A stretch of 64,000 bases of DNA. It comes from Sulfitobacter sp. DFL-14. GTDB lineage: Bacteria; Pseudomonadota; Alphaproteobacteria; Rhodobacterales; Rhodobacteraceae. The stretch spans positions 193,081 to 257,080 of the forward strand of contig NZ_QBFD01000022.1 of NCBI RefSeq assembly GCF_003335585.1. Reading direction: 5' to 3'. A program made the position numbers and the translations under genes. Under the pieces are notes generated by a model that had not been told where the DNA came from, did not search any database, and was given only the letters and a program-made list of their open reading frames with translations. Of this stretch, positions 9,235 to 22,296 are shown piece by piece. Position 1 is the first letter of the stretch. Every line of letters begins with the position of its first letter.

Positions 9235-10122
9235 ATGACCCGCCGAAAACTCTACCTCGGTGCCCTGACCGACAACCGCCGCTGGGACAGTGTCAAAATC
9301 CGCCCCGACGACGTCATCGTCGCCTCCCCGCCGAAATGCGGCACCACCTGGATGCAGACCATCATCGCCCTGCTGTTTTCCGGCGACCCCGATGTCGAAA
9401 CCGCAGTGGCCCTCCGGATGCCATGGGTCGACATCCGCCTGCGCGAACTGCCGGAGGTGGCCGCACGGCTCGAAGCCATGACCTGCCGGCGCTGCCTGAA
9501 AAGCCACACGCCGATGGACGGTCTGCCGTTGGATGACCAGGCGCAATACATCTGCGTCTTCCGCCACCCGCTGGATGCGCATTTCTCCTACCGCAAACAC
9601 CTGCGCAACATCCCCATGCACCTGCTCGACTTCTGGTATCCGGAGGATGACCCCGACGGCACCACCTTCTGCCGCTTCCTGGACGGCGGGGCCGAGGGCT
9701 TCGATACCGATGCCATGCCGCTCGCGCATATCCTGCAGCACTACAAGGCCGCCACCGCCCTCGCTGACCGCCCCAATGTCGCGCTGTTTCACTATGCCGA
9801 CATGACCCGCGACCTGCCCGGCACCTTTGCGAGGGTGGCCGGGCTGCTGGGCATATCGCACCCCGCCGCCCTGATGGAGGCGTTGATCCAGGCCGCCACC
9901 TTCGACAACATGAAAGCCCATGCCGCGCGGTATGCACCGGGCGGCGGCACCGGTTTCATGAAGAAGGACTCCGATTTCTTCCACAGCGCCAGTGGCGGCA
10001 AATGGATCGGCAAGCTCAGCGATGCCGAACTGGCCGCCTATGACGACATGATGGACGCCCATCTCGGGCCACAGGACCGCGCCTGGCTGGAGCACGGCGC
10101 GCAGGGCCGTTCCGCCGGATGA
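9235..10122 (+). CDS. sulfotransferase domain protein (PAPS-dependent type)
   Basis: A 295-residue sulfotransferase; the start at 9235 follows CAGGAGG. The 5'-phosphosulfate loop SPPKCGTTWMQ is at 31-41. The 3'-phosphate motif VFRHPLDAHFSYRKH lies near 114, and a C-terminal GGKWIGKLSDAE matches the family's conserved terminal loop. It resembles cytosolic aryl/alcohol sulfotransferases that move sulfate from PAPS to a hydroxyl or amine. The acceptor is unknown. It sits alone between the stress protein and sucC, with no PAPS-synthesis gene nearby. Confidence 0.85.
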   Translation: MTRRKLYLGALTDNRRWDSVKIRPDDVIVASPPKCGTTWMQTIIALLFSGDPDVETAVALRMPWVDIRLRELPEVAARLEAMTCRRCLKSHTPMDGLPLDDQAQYICVFRHPLDAHFSYRKHLRNIPMHLLDFWYPEDDPDGTTFCRFLDGGAEGFDTDAMPLAHILQHYKAATALADRPNVALFHYADMTRDLPGTFARVAGLLGISHPAALMEALIQAATFDNMKAHAARYAPGGGTGFMKKDSDFFHSASGGKWIGKLSDAELAAYDDMMDAHLGPQDRAWLEHGAQGRSAG

Positions 10123-10251
10123 CAGATGGCGCGGCGCGGCCCCGGGGCACAGAATCCCCGCGGCCCGCGCCGAACCCCAAGGGGGTAAAAAGTGAACTCC
10201 AGACCCGGGTTCACCCATATTTCATTGACATCCGCTTAAAGTCGCCGATTT

Positions 10252-10282
10252 TGTGATCACACCTTTTCCGCGTGTGATCACA
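10252..10282. promoter_or_regulatory. paired TGTGATCACA palindromes upstream of sucC
   Basis: Two exact TGTGATCACA copies at 10252-10261 and 10273-10282, centres 21 bp apart: the same word and spacing as the pair upstream of sdhC. The pair ends 112 bases before the sucC ATG. It is a likely operator controlling the suc genes together with sdhCDA. Confidence 0.75.
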
Positions 10283-10394
10283 AACAGCAGTTTCCACTTT
10301 CAATATCCCCGCAACTGAGAAAGTCTGGTTCCCGACAGATAAGACTCGCGCGCGCTGCGCCCTGCTCTTGAACCAACTACGGGATCCTTTTGCG

Positions 10395-11588
10395 ATGAAC
10401 ATCCACGAATACCAGGCCAAAGCCCTCCTGCGCAGCTACGGCGCGCCCGTCTCCGATGGCCGCGTGGTCCTCAAGGCCGAGGACGCCAAGAACGCCGCCG
10501 GCGAGATGGATGGCCCGCTCTGGGTGGTCAAGGCGCAGATCCACGCAGGTGGTCGCGGCAAGGGCAAGTTCAAGGAAGCAGACGCCGGTGACGCAGGCGG
10601 CGTGCGCCTGACCAAATCCGTGGAAGAGGCCGCCGAACAGGCCAAGAAGATGCTGGGCCGCACCCTGGTCACACATCAGACCGGCCCGGCGGGCAAACAG
10701 GTCAACCGCATCTACATCGAAGACGGCTCCGGCATCGAGACGGAACTCTACCTGGCCCTGCTGGTGGACCGCCAGACCTCCCGCGTGTCCTTTGTCTGCT
10801 CCACCGAGGGTGGCATGGACATCGAAGAGGTCGCCGCATCGACGCCTGAGAAAATCCTGTCCTTCTCCGTCGATCCGGCCACCGGCTACCAGGCTTTCCA
10901 CGGCCGCCGCATCGCCTTTGCCCTCGGGCTGGAAGGCAAGCAGGTCAAGCAATGCGTCGGGCTGATGGGCCTGCTCTACAAAGCGTTCCTGGAAAAAGAC
11001 ATGGAGATGCTGGAGATCAACCCGCTGATCGTCACCGACGGCGGCGACCTCAAGGTGCTGGACGCCAAGGTCAGCTTTGACGGCAACGCGATCTACCGCC
11101 ACGCCGACATCGCGGAACTGCGCGACACCACCGAAGAAGACCCCAAGGAACTCGAAGCCTCCAAATACGACCTGAACTACATCGCGCTGGACGGCGAGAT
11201 CGGCTGCATGGTCAACGGCGCCGGTCTGGCGATGGCCACCATGGACATCATCAAGCTCTACGGGGCCGAGCCTGCCAACTTCCTCGACGTGGGCGGCGGC
11301 GCGACCAAGGAGAAAGTGACCGAGGCCTTCAAGATCATCACCTCCGACCCGCAGGTCAAAGGCATCCTGGTGAACATCTTCGGCGGCATCATGCGCTGCG
11401 ATGTGATCGCAGAGGGCGTCGTGGCCGCAGTCAAGGAAGTCGGCCTCAAGGTCCCGCTGGTTGTCCGCCTCGAAGGCACCAACGTGCAGCAGGGCAAGGA
11501 CATCATCAACAACTCCGGCCTTGACGTCATCGCGGCCGAAGACCTCAAGGACGGCGCGCAGAAGATCGTGAAGGCGGTCAAGGGGTGA
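10395..11588 (+). CDS. sucC: succinyl-CoA synthetase beta subunit
   Basis: A 397-residue ADP-forming succinate-CoA ligase beta chain. It opens [12 protein letters not shown], contains the ATP-grasp domain ([16 protein letters not shown] near 47) and ends with the CoA-ligase flavodoxin-like domain ([27 protein letters not shown]). It binds nucleotide and succinate while SucD carries the phosphohistidine. The start at 10395 is the family start; a 9-codon upstream extension is discarded. Unusually, sucD is not the next gene: four other genes lie between them. Confidence 0.97.
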   Translation: MNIHEYQAKALLRSYGAPVSDGRVVLKAEDAKNAAGEMDGPLWVVKAQIHAGGRGKGKFKEADAGDAGGVRLTKSVEEAAEQAKKMLGRTLVTHQTGPAGKQVNRIYIEDGSGIETELYLALLVDRQTSRVSFVCSTEGGMDIEEVAASTPEKILSFSVDPATGYQAFHGRRIAFALGLEGKQVKQCVGLMGLLYKAFLEKDMEMLEINPLIVTDGGDLKVLDAKVSFDGNAIYRHADIAELRDTTEEDPKELEASKYDLNYIALDGEIGCMVNGAGLAMATMDIIKLYGAEPANFLDVGGGATKEKVTEAFKIITSDPQVKGILVNIFGGIMRCDVIAEGVVAAVKEVGLKVPLVVRLEGTNVQQGKDIINNSGLDVIAAEDLKDGAQKIVKAVKG

Positions 11589-11612
11589 GACTGGCAACCT
11601 GCCATAGGCAGG

Positions 11613-11635
11613 CCGACCGTCCGTTGGACGGTCGG
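11613..11635 (+). terminator. hairpin just after sucC
   Basis: A perfect 10-bp stem (CCGACCGTCC) with a 3-base loop, 24 bases after the sucC stop and without a T-run. It could be a partial terminator, an mRNA-stabilising 3' end or an attenuator separating sucC from the inserted genes. Confidence 0.55.
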
Positions 11636-11647
11636 GTTCGTGGACGG

Positions 11648-12274
11648 GTGGCACCCGGGCAGCGCAATTGTTCGGGCCATCTGCCTTCAGCATTTGTTTT
11701 GGCCGGGGGCGTCCTCAGCCTGATGATCAGTGCAATGGCCGGTGCTGTCTCCGCCCAGGTGCCACAAACAGTCACGTCAATCTGGAACCGTTTCGAACAG
11801 GTCTGCGGGTCGGCAATGACCGACCCGCAGACATTTGCGGATTCTCTGGCCACGACATGGCCCGCAGGCACGTTCGGCGTCGTCACCTCGCAAGACGGTC
11901 GTATGTACAAGATCAACATCGCCGAGGATTACTTCTTTCACACCATGACCATCGTCGTCGTGGGCAACCGCCGTTCGACCAGCTGCAACACGAGCTTCAA
12001 TGGCCAAGGTATCGGCAGCGGTGCCGCGAACGCCGCGCAATACGAGGCTGAGATGCGCCAGCGTTACCCCTCGGCGATTCTGACGGGCGGCAAGTTCCCC
12101 GAACAATATCGGCAATACGACGGCAGTCAGGGCAACCAGATTCTGCTGAATGAAAACGACTACCAGTATTACAGCCTGAACAGTTTTCCCAAAGCCGAAG
12201 TCATGCATTTCACCCAAATCGTCGACGGCTATATCTCCATGTCGGTCACTTTTGACGAACGCGCGGGGGCCTGA
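11648..12274 (+). CDS. exported protein of unknown function between sucC and sucD
   Basis: About 208 residues. The start is uncertain: GTG 11648 is used here, with TTG 11699 and ATG 11723 as alternatives; a GTG overlapping the sucC stop is unlikely because the hairpin lies inside it. A hydrophobic stretch ending AMAGAVSAQ is a signal peptide, so the mature part is periplasmic. It contains two cysteines (EQVCGSA and TSCNTSF) and a Tyr/Asn-rich C-terminal part. I recognise no family. It precedes the next small exported protein by three bases, so the two probably form a pair. Confidence 0.6.
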   Translation: MAPGQRNCSGHLPSAFVLAGGVLSLMISAMAGAVSAQVPQTVTSIWNRFEQVCGSAMTDPQTFADSLATTWPAGTFGVVTSQDGRMYKINIAEDYFFHTMTIVVVGNRRSTSCNTSFNGQGIGSGAANAAQYEAEMRQRYPSAILTGGKFPEQYRQYDGSQGNQILLNENDYQYYSLNSFPKAEVMHFTQIVDGYISMSVTFDERAGA

Positions 12275-12277
12275 AGG

Positions 12278-12796
12278 ATGTCTCGCACAGGGCTGGCAAA
12301 CAAATACGCGGGCATTGGTGCCGCTTTGCTGTGTTCACTTGGCACATCGGCTCTTTCTGACCACCTGGCCATCACCACCTTTAATCAATGGTGCTTCAAG
12401 GCCGGCCAGACGGAGGCCCAGGCCCGCGACAACATGAGCGCGGGAACCGCCCCCTTCACCCTGACGTTCTGGGACGACAGTCTTGAGCCGCGCCCGGCGG
12501 ATGCCCAGCGCGGCGTCGAACGGCGCTGCGAAGTGGCCTTTGACGGCGATCATACCGCCGCAGCCATCGAGGCGCTGCGCATCCAGATGGCGACACCGCC
12601 GGTCTTCGGCACCCCGATTCCGCTGCCCGATACCCACGCGGTCACCCCCGGCACCACCCTGATCGAAGGGCGCGAACTGCTGCGCGGCCGGGTTGCCGTG
12701 GTCCATGTGGGCCTGCGCAACGCGCCGCAGGCCCCGGTGACCTTCATGGCGGTTGACCGCCTCTATGACGGGCTTGGCCTGCCGGAGGGATCATGA
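12278..12796 (+). CDS. probable exported protein of unknown function
   Basis: A 172-residue protein. The hydrophobic N-terminal segment (YAGIGAALLCSLGTSALS, about 10-27) reads as a signal peptide. The mature part has two cysteines (QWCFKAG, ERRCEVAF) about 45 residues apart. No domain is recognised. It starts three bases after the previous gene and its stop overlaps the methyltransferase ATG (12793-12796, ATGA), so it is translationally coupled to the gene below. Confidence 0.6.
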   Translation: MSRTGLANKYAGIGAALLCSLGTSALSDHLAITTFNQWCFKAGQTEAQARDNMSAGTAPFTLTFWDDSLEPRPADAQRGVERRCEVAFDGDHTAAAIEALRIQMATPPVFGTPIPLPDTHAVTPGTTLIEGRELLRGRVAVVHVGLRNAPQAPVTFMAVDRLYDGLGLPEGS

Positions 12797-13587
12797 CAGA
12801 TCAAAGCGCCCCCCGTCCCTGCCCGGTCTGCCACGACACGGATGCCACCATGCTGCCGGCCTATTCGCCGGACCCCTGGCAGGTGGCCACCTGCAACCTC
12901 TGCACCATGACCTATCTGCAAAATCCCCCCGCCTACGAGGCGCTGGAAGAGGATTTCGCCTGGGAAAAGACCTACGAGGACAAGAAAGCCGCCTCCAGGG
13001 GATCGACCCGGTTCAGCCCCTATGTGCGCAGGCTGCGCAATGCGCTGGGCATGTACCGTGACAAGACCAACAGCTTCCGGCGCTGGTTCAACGATGGCCA
13101 TGTGCTCGACATCGGGTCGGGCTGGGGCCAGCGGATCACGGCACCGATGACGCCTTACGGCATCGAATTGTCCACCGCGCTGCACAGGGTTTCGGACGAA
13201 CGGATGCGCGCGCAGGGCGGCTATTGCCTGCATGGCGCGGGCGCCGAGGCAATCTGGGATTTCGAGGAAAACCAGTTCGACGGCATCGTCATGTTCTCCT
13301 ATCTCGAACATGAAACCGATGTGACCGGCGTGCTGAAGGGCGCGCACCGGGCGCTGAAACCCGATGGCGGGGTCTTCATCCGCGTGCCGAACTTCGCCTC
13401 GCTCAACCGCCGTGTGATCGGCCCGAAATGGTGCGGCTTCCGCTACCCCGACCACGTCAATTATTTCACCCTGTCCAGCCTGCGCAAATGCGCCGCTCAG
13501 ATCGGGTTCAAGACCTGGCTGGTCAACCGCTTTACCCTGCCGGTCGACGACAATATCTCGGTCCTGCTGCGCAAGACGGCCACCTGA
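12793..13587 (+). CDS. class I SAM-dependent methyltransferase with N-terminal zinc ribbon
   Basis: A 264-residue protein. An N-terminal CPVC...CNLC pair (Cys10, Cys13, Cys34, Cys37) forms a zinc ribbon, followed by a Rossmann methyltransferase domain with motif I VLDIGSGWGQ at 104-113 and IVMFSYLEH near 165. This layout is common in enzymes that modify sugars or lipids of surface polymers. The acceptor is not inferable, and placement between sucC and sucD gives no clear functional hint. Translation is coupled to the upstream gene. Confidence 0.8.
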   Translation: MTDQSAPRPCPVCHDTDATMLPAYSPDPWQVATCNLCTMTYLQNPPAYEALEEDFAWEKTYEDKKAASRGSTRFSPYVRRLRNALGMYRDKTNSFRRWFNDGHVLDIGSGWGQRITAPMTPYGIELSTALHRVSDERMRAQGGYCLHGAGAEAIWDFEENQFDGIVMFSYLEHETDVTGVLKGAHRALKPDGGVFIRVPNFASLNRRVIGPKWCGFRYPDHVNYFTLSSLRKCAAQIGFKTWLVNRFTLPVDDNISVLLRKTAT

Positions 13588-13603
13588 CACAATGGAGAGA
13601 ATG

Positions 13604-13855
13604 ATGAACCTGATCCATACCACATCCACCCGCGTCATCGGCGCGCTGTGCCTGGGCGCCCTGCTTGCAGGGTGCAACTACAACACCGCCAACGACGGGG
13701 TGCGCAACGGCCCGCAGGCCATCCACCCCAGCAGCGGCCTTGCCACGGTTGCACCGGCACCGGTTGCCGCCGCCGCGCCAACCTGTGGTCAAAATGGCCA
13801 ATATGCCTGCTACACGCCGCAACCCGGCGACGGATCACAACCCATCATCGATTAA
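13604..13855 (+). CDS. small lipoprotein
   Basis: An 83-residue protein; ATG 13604 is preferred over 13592 or 13601 because GGAGAGA lies six bases upstream. The signal peptide ends in a lipobox LLAGC, predicting lipid attachment at that cysteine, then a short Ala/Pro-rich chain with a CGQNGQYACYTP loop. It is probably anchored in the outer membrane. No family is recognised. It is the last of four genes between sucC and sucD. Confidence 0.7.
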   Translation: MNLIHTTSTRVIGALCLGALLAGCNYNTANDGVRNGPQAIHPSSGLATVAPAPVAAAAPTCGQNGQYACYTPQPGDGSQPIID

Positions 13856-13856
13856 C

Positions 13857-13880
13857 CACAGGCGGTTTCAACCGCTTGTG
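13857..13880 (+). terminator. hairpin between the lipoprotein gene and sucD
   Basis: An 11-bp stem (CACAGGCGGTT, one G-T pair, 2-base loop) starting two bases after the lipoprotein stop and 30 bases before the sucD ATG. No T-run follows, so it may act as an RNA-processing or stability element rather than a full terminator. Confidence 0.5.
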
Positions 13881-13910
13881 CCCTTCTAACGGATACCCAA
13901 AGGAACCAAT

Positions 13911-14798
13911 ATGGCCGTACTTGTAGACGAAAACACCAAAGTCATCTGTCAGGGCCTCACCGGCTCGCAGGGGACGTTCCACACCGAACAGGCCATCGCC
14001 TATGGTACCAAGATGGTCGGCGGCGTGACGCCCGGCAAGGGCGGCCAGACCCATCTGGACCTGCCCGTGTTCAACTCCGTCCACGAGGCGCGCCACGTCA
14101 CCGGGGCCAATGCCTCCGTCATCTATGTGCCGCCGCCCTTCGCGGCCGATTCCATTCTTGAAGCCATCGACGCCGAGATGGAGCTGATCGTCTGCATCAC
14201 CGAAGGCATCCCGGTGCTGGACATGATGCGCGTCGCGCGTGCGCTGGACGGGTCCAAATCCCGCCTGATCGGGCCGAACTGCCCCGGTGTCATCACGCCT
14301 GACGCCTGCAAGATCGGCATCATGCCCGGCCACATTCACAAGCGCGGCTCCTGCGGCGTGGTCAGCCGTTCCGGCACGCTGACCTACGAGGCGGTCAAGC
14401 AGACCAGCGACCTCGGCTATGGCCAATCCTCCGCCGTGGGCATCGGCGGCGACCCGATCAAGGGGACCGAACATATCGACGTGCTGGAAATGTTCCTGGC
14501 CGACGATGAGACCGAGAGCATCATCATGATCGGCGAAATCGGCGGCTCCGCCGAGGAGGAAGCCGCACAATTCCTGGCCGACGAACGCAAGAAGGGCCGC
14601 TGGAAACCCACCGCCGGTTTCATCGCGGGCCGCACCGCGCCTCCGGGCCGCCGCATGGGCCACGCAGGCGCCATCGTCGCCGGTGGCAAGGGCGGCGCCG
14701 AGGACAAGATCGAAGCGATGAAAGCCGCCGGTATCGTTGTCGCCGACAGCCCCGCCACCCTGGGCGAGGCCGTCAAGGCCGCGATCGAAAAGGGCTGA
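13911..14798 (+). CDS. sucD: succinyl-CoA synthetase alpha subunit
   Basis: A 295-residue alpha chain, opening [20 protein letters not shown]. It has a CoA-binding Rossmann domain, then the phosphohistidine loop with His251 in GRRMGHAGA. With SucC it converts succinyl-CoA, nucleoside diphosphate and phosphate to succinate, CoA and nucleoside triphosphate. AAAGGAA precedes the ATG. It is separated from sucC by 2.3 kb holding four unrelated genes but remains on the same strand, so a read-through operon or an internal promoter is needed. Confidence 0.97.
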   Translation: MAVLVDENTKVICQGLTGSQGTFHTEQAIAYGTKMVGGVTPGKGGQTHLDLPVFNSVHEARHVTGANASVIYVPPPFAADSILEAIDAEMELIVCITEGIPVLDMMRVARALDGSKSRLIGPNCPGVITPDACKIGIMPGHIHKRGSCGVVSRSGTLTYEAVKQTSDLGYGQSSAVGIGGDPIKGTEHIDVLEMFLADDETESIIMIGEIGGSAEEEAAQFLADERKKGRWKPTAGFIAGRTAPPGRRMGHAGAIVAGGKGGAEDKIEAMKAAGIVVADSPATLGEAVKAAIEKG

Positions 14799-14919
14799 TC
14801 CCCTACCCGAACAGGCGAAGGGCCGACAGCAGGCCGGCCCTTCGCCCCCCATCCAACCCGCGAGACATGATGCGACAGCCGCCCGCCCTTACCGTCCGCC
14901 GCCGACCGAGCATCCTGTG

Positions 14920-16146
14920 ATGCGCCGGCTGATCCTGCATATCGGGCCGCACAAGACCGGCACCAGCAGCTTTCAGCACTGGTTGCGGGGAAACGCCGCC
15001 GTGCTGGCGGATGCCGGTCTGGTCCTGCCGCTGGACCTGCTGAACGCCAATGCCAATGGCGCACCGCTGGCCCATGCCCTTCTGGCCGCCCCGGAGGACC
15101 GCACAGCGGAACAACGCGATCTGATCGACCGCTTTGGCCGGTTCTGCGCGGCACATCCGGACGCCTCGGTCATCCTCTCGGCAGAGCGGCTGTCACAGAT
15201 GCTGCTGGTCGACGGCAGATTCCTAAACGAATTCGACCCCCGCGAGGACGACACCCGCCGCCAGCGCGCGGCGCGCCACCTGCATGACGCAGTATCCACG
15301 CTCGGCTTCGATCGGATTGATCTTCTGGTCCTGATCCGCGAACAGGCCGGTTTTCTGACCAGCGCCTATGTTCAGAAACTCAAGACCATGAACGCCCGCC
15401 TGGACCTGGGCGCCCGCGGGCTGGAGGACTTTCGGGTCCAGCGCTATGCCGAAAGTTTCCGGCAGCTTTCAGACCTCGGCTTCCATGTCATCGCCGCCCC
15501 CTACCGCACCCCGGACCGCGCACTTGCGCTGCCCGAACGCCTGATGGCGATGGCCGGCTTTGACGGCCCGCTCAAGGGCCGCGTGACCTGTGATGTCCCG
15601 CGCGTGAATGTATCACCAGGCTATCTGACAATGATCGGCCTGGGCCATGTGTTCTGGCACCTCGAAACCCTTTCCCCGACACCGGATGCCGCCGGGCTTG
15701 ACCTGCTGCGGCGGCGTCTCTTTGTGATCACCCGCGCCGCAAATGTCGAAGATGACAGCCCGCTGACCCTGTTCGCCCCGGATCATGCCGCCGCAATTGC
15801 CGCCCGTCAGCGCCGCTATCTGGACGGCATCGAACCCTGGGCGCAGGGGCTGACCGCCGCCGACATCGCAGGCAGCTTTCCCGCGCATCGCGCCCAGTCG
15901 CCCCTGTCGCGCAACGATCTTGGCACGCATGAGCGTCACCGCATCGACGATTGGCTGCGCGGCATCGCCGCCCTGGTTCAGCGCGACAACCGCCTGCGCC
16001 AGTTGATCGACCCCGCCACGCTGACCAACCTTGACGCCTCCCCGCCAGGGGTGCACAGCGCGCCGCAGCAGACCGCCCCCTGCCTTGGGGGCACCTGGGC
16101 CGCAGCCGCACCCGACGGACGAAGGCCGTTGAGGCAAGCCCTCTAG
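14920..16146 (+). CDS. sulfotransferase-like protein
   Basis: A 408-residue protein; ATG 14920 is chosen because the P-loop-like motif LHIGPHKTGTSSFQ at 6-19 must lie at the N-terminus, as in bacterial sulfotransferase-fold proteins. LVLIREQAGFLTSAYVQKLK near 140 resembles the 3'-phosphate binding helix. The rest is poorly conserved. PAPS-dependent sulfation of a carbohydrate or metabolite is possible but unproven. It lies between sucD and sucA with 43 bases before sucA, so it is probably transcribed with the TCA genes. Confidence 0.7.
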   Translation: MRRLILHIGPHKTGTSSFQHWLRGNAAVLADAGLVLPLDLLNANANGAPLAHALLAAPEDRTAEQRDLIDRFGRFCAAHPDASVILSAERLSQMLLVDGRFLNEFDPREDDTRRQRAARHLHDAVSTLGFDRIDLLVLIREQAGFLTSAYVQKLKTMNARLDLGARGLEDFRVQRYAESFRQLSDLGFHVIAAPYRTPDRALALPERLMAMAGFDGPLKGRVTCDVPRVNVSPGYLTMIGLGHVFWHLETLSPTPDAAGLDLLRRRLFVITRAANVEDDSPLTLFAPDHAAAIAARQRRYLDGIEPWAQGLTAADIAGSFPAHRAQSPLSRNDLGTHERHRIDDWLRGIAALVQRDNRLRQLIDPATLTNLDASPPGVHSAPQQTAPCLGGTWAAAAPDGRRPLRQAL

Positions 16147-16189
16147 AAACCGATTTTGACCATAACCCCCGCCCGAACGAGGCCACATC

Positions 16190-19153
<2,964 letters not shown>

Positions 19154-19156
19154 CCC

Positions 19157-20686
<1,530 letters not shown>

Positions 20687-20692
20687 ACCGAC

Positions 20693-20715
20693 AGGGTGGG
20701 GTAAAACCCCACCCT
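20693..20715 (+). terminator. hairpin after sucB
   Basis: A perfect 10-bp stem (AGGGTGGGGT, loop AAA) starting seven bases after the sucB stop. A second partial copy of the arm lies at about 20738-20747. No T-run follows; it may partially terminate transcription or protect the sucAB mRNA end. Confidence 0.55.
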
Positions 20716-20772
20716 ACCGATCCACCACAGGGTGGGGTTCCGCCCCATGACCTGCTGAACAACGGGACCCGG

Positions 20773-21132
20773 ATGCAGGAACTCCATGCCATCGAACATT
20801 CGCTTTGGGCGACCGTCTCGCGCTTTGATCCCGACCTGATGGAACAGGTTTTCGCGGATGATTTCGCAGAGTTCGGGCGCTCCGGGCGAAGATATACGCG
20901 CGCGGAGATGCTTTTCTCGCCCGATCAGGCAACGCCCATCGACGCAACGCTTCATCAAATGATGAGCCGCGCCTTGTCAGACGACATAAGTATCGTAACT
21001 TATGTATCAGAAGCCCGGTTTGACGGGTCGACAGAATGGGCAAACAGGTCCTCGATCTGGGACAGCTCCAGCGGCGGCTGGAAATTACGATTTCATCAAG
21101 GCACCCCCTGCGCGCCCCTGCCTCCAAAGTGA
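20773..21132 (+). CDS. DUF4440 / NTF2-like domain protein
   Basis: A 119-residue protein. The pattern MQELHAIEHSLWATVSRFDPDLMEQVFADDFAEFGRSGRRYTR fits the DUF4440 branch of the NTF2/SnoaL cone fold, where an N-terminal helix is followed by a cavity-forming sheet (EARFDGSTEWANRSSIW, WKLRFHQGTP). Function within the family is broad: binding proteins, isomerases, stress proteins. It lies between sucB and the first MAPEG gene, 10 bases before the latter. Confidence 0.75.
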   Translation: MQELHAIEHSLWATVSRFDPDLMEQVFADDFAEFGRSGRRYTRAEMLFSPDQATPIDATLHQMMSRALSDDISIVTYVSEARFDGSTEWANRSSIWDSSSGGWKLRFHQGTPCAPLPPK

Positions 21133-21142
21133 AAGTTCAAAC

Positions 21143-21526
21143 ATGACCGAAATCACCATCCTCATCGCCTATGGCCTGCTGGTCATGATCACCATCCTGT
21201 TGCAGGTGATGGGCGCCATGACCCAGCTTTCCATGGGCTACCTGATGTCCTCGCGCGACGACAACCGCGGCACCCGGGGCATGGTGGCGCGGATCGAACG
21301 GGCGCTGAACAACTCCATCGTTGCAATGACCCTCTTTGCCCCCGCCGTGCTGATCCTTGAGGTCCTGAACAAGACCAATGCCACCACCCTGCTGGCTGCC
21401 CAGGTCTTCATGATCGCGCGGATCATCTACCTGCCGGTCTATGCGCTTGGCGTGCCTGCAGTGCGCACATTGGCCTGGCTGGCGGGCTTCCTCGCCACCG
21501 CCGTCCTCTACCTCCAGGCACTTTGA
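21143..21526 (+). CDS. MAPEG family membrane protein (first copy)
   Basis: A 127-residue protein with four membrane helices; ATG 21143 is used because the earlier reading is out of register with the upstream gene and hydrophilic. The loop RIERALNNSIVAMTLFAPAVL and the helix IARIIYLPVYALGVPAVRTLAW are MAPEG landmarks (eicosanoid/glutathione metabolism superfamily). Bacterial members may act as membrane glutathione transferases or peroxidases, but activity is unproven here. A second MAPEG gene lies 270 bases downstream. Confidence 0.85.
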   Translation: MTEITILIAYGLLVMITILLQVMGAMTQLSMGYLMSSRDDNRGTRGMVARIERALNNSIVAMTLFAPAVLILEVLNKTNATTLLAAQVFMIARIIYLPVYALGVPAVRTLAWLAGFLATAVLYLQAL

Positions 21527-21539
21527 AAGGGCCCCCGCC

Positions 21540-21803
21540 ATGCAGATGATCGTCCACCAGCACGTCACCTCCTTCGCCGACTGGAAAGCCGCCTTCGACA
21601 AGGATGACGAGGCCCGGCGCAACGCGGGGCTGACCGTGCTGCAGGTCTGGAAGGACGCCGACAGCGACACCCATGCCTTCTTCCTGCTCAAGGTCAATGA
21701 CCGCGACAAGGCGCAGCAATGGATCGAAAGGTCCAACGCCCTGGCCTCGGACGATGGCGGCACGGTCACCTCCTCTTCGGCGTATTTTCTGGACACCAAA
21801 TGA
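21540..21803 (+). CDS. small dimeric alpha-beta barrel protein (ABM-like)
   Basis: An 87-residue protein (MQMIVHQHVTSFADWKAAFDKDDEARRNAGL...). The pattern strand-helix-strand with DWKAAFD and GLTVLQVWKD is that of small dimeric ferredoxin-like barrels such as antibiotic-biosynthesis monooxygenase-like proteins. No catalytic residue can be assigned. ATG 21546 is an alternative start. Its stop overlaps the next MAPEG start (ATGA at 21800-21803), so the pair is translationally coupled. Confidence 0.7.
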   Translation: MQMIVHQHVTSFADWKAAFDKDDEARRNAGLTVLQVWKDADSDTHAFFLLKVNDRDKAQQWIERSNALASDDGGTVTSSSAYFLDTK

Positions 21804-22195
21804 CCCCGGAACTCACTGCCCTGACCCTCGCTGCGCTCCTGCAATACCTGCAATTCGCGCTCTACGCGGTGCCTGCCAATCGCGAACTGGGGCCCGGCTT
21901 CACCATGTCCGCACGCGACCGCCCCCCCAACAACACGCTGACCGACCGCACCGCGCGTCTGGGCCGCGCCTTTGACAACCACTTCGAGGGGCTGATCCTG
22001 TTTGCCATTGCCGTGGGCGTGATCCAGATGTCGGGGCAGAACAGCGCGCTCACCGCGCTCTGCGGCTGGGTCTACCTGATCGCGCGGCTGCTCTATGTGC
22101 CTGCCTATGCGCTGGGCTGGCGGCCCTGGCGGTCGCTGATCTGGTTTGTCGGTTTCATCGCCACCCTGCTGATGCTGCTGGTGGCGCTCTTTTGA
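21800..22195 (+). CDS. MAPEG family membrane protein (second copy)
   Basis: A 131-residue, four-helix membrane protein. Motifs RTARLGRAFDNHFEGLILFAIAV and YLIARLLYVPAYALGWRPWRSLIWF match MAPEG proteins. It is paralogous in fold to the gene at 21143 but clearly diverged. It is coupled by a 4-base overlap to the small barrel protein and lies 101 bases before lpd. Retention of two MAPEG genes inside the sucB-lpd interval suggests a role tied to membrane or thiol metabolism, which is inference only. Confidence 0.85.
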   Translation: MTPELTALTLAALLQYLQFALYAVPANRELGPGFTMSARDRPPNNTLTDRTARLGRAFDNHFEGLILFAIAVGVIQMSGQNSALTALCGWVYLIARLLYVPAYALGWRPWRSLIWFVGFIATLLMLLVALF

Positions 22196-22296
22196 TTTCA
22201 TTGTTCCAGTAAATACCACCGGGGGGAGGCGCTTGCGCCGGGGGGCTGGCCCCCCTACCCTCGCTGTCAACACGCTCAACACCCAAGGAGACACAC

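Noticed and set aside
11585..11647. GTG start overlapping the sucC stop for the exported protein
   Set aside because: It would put a hydrophilic leader and the post-sucC hairpin inside the gene; the signal peptide fits later starts better.
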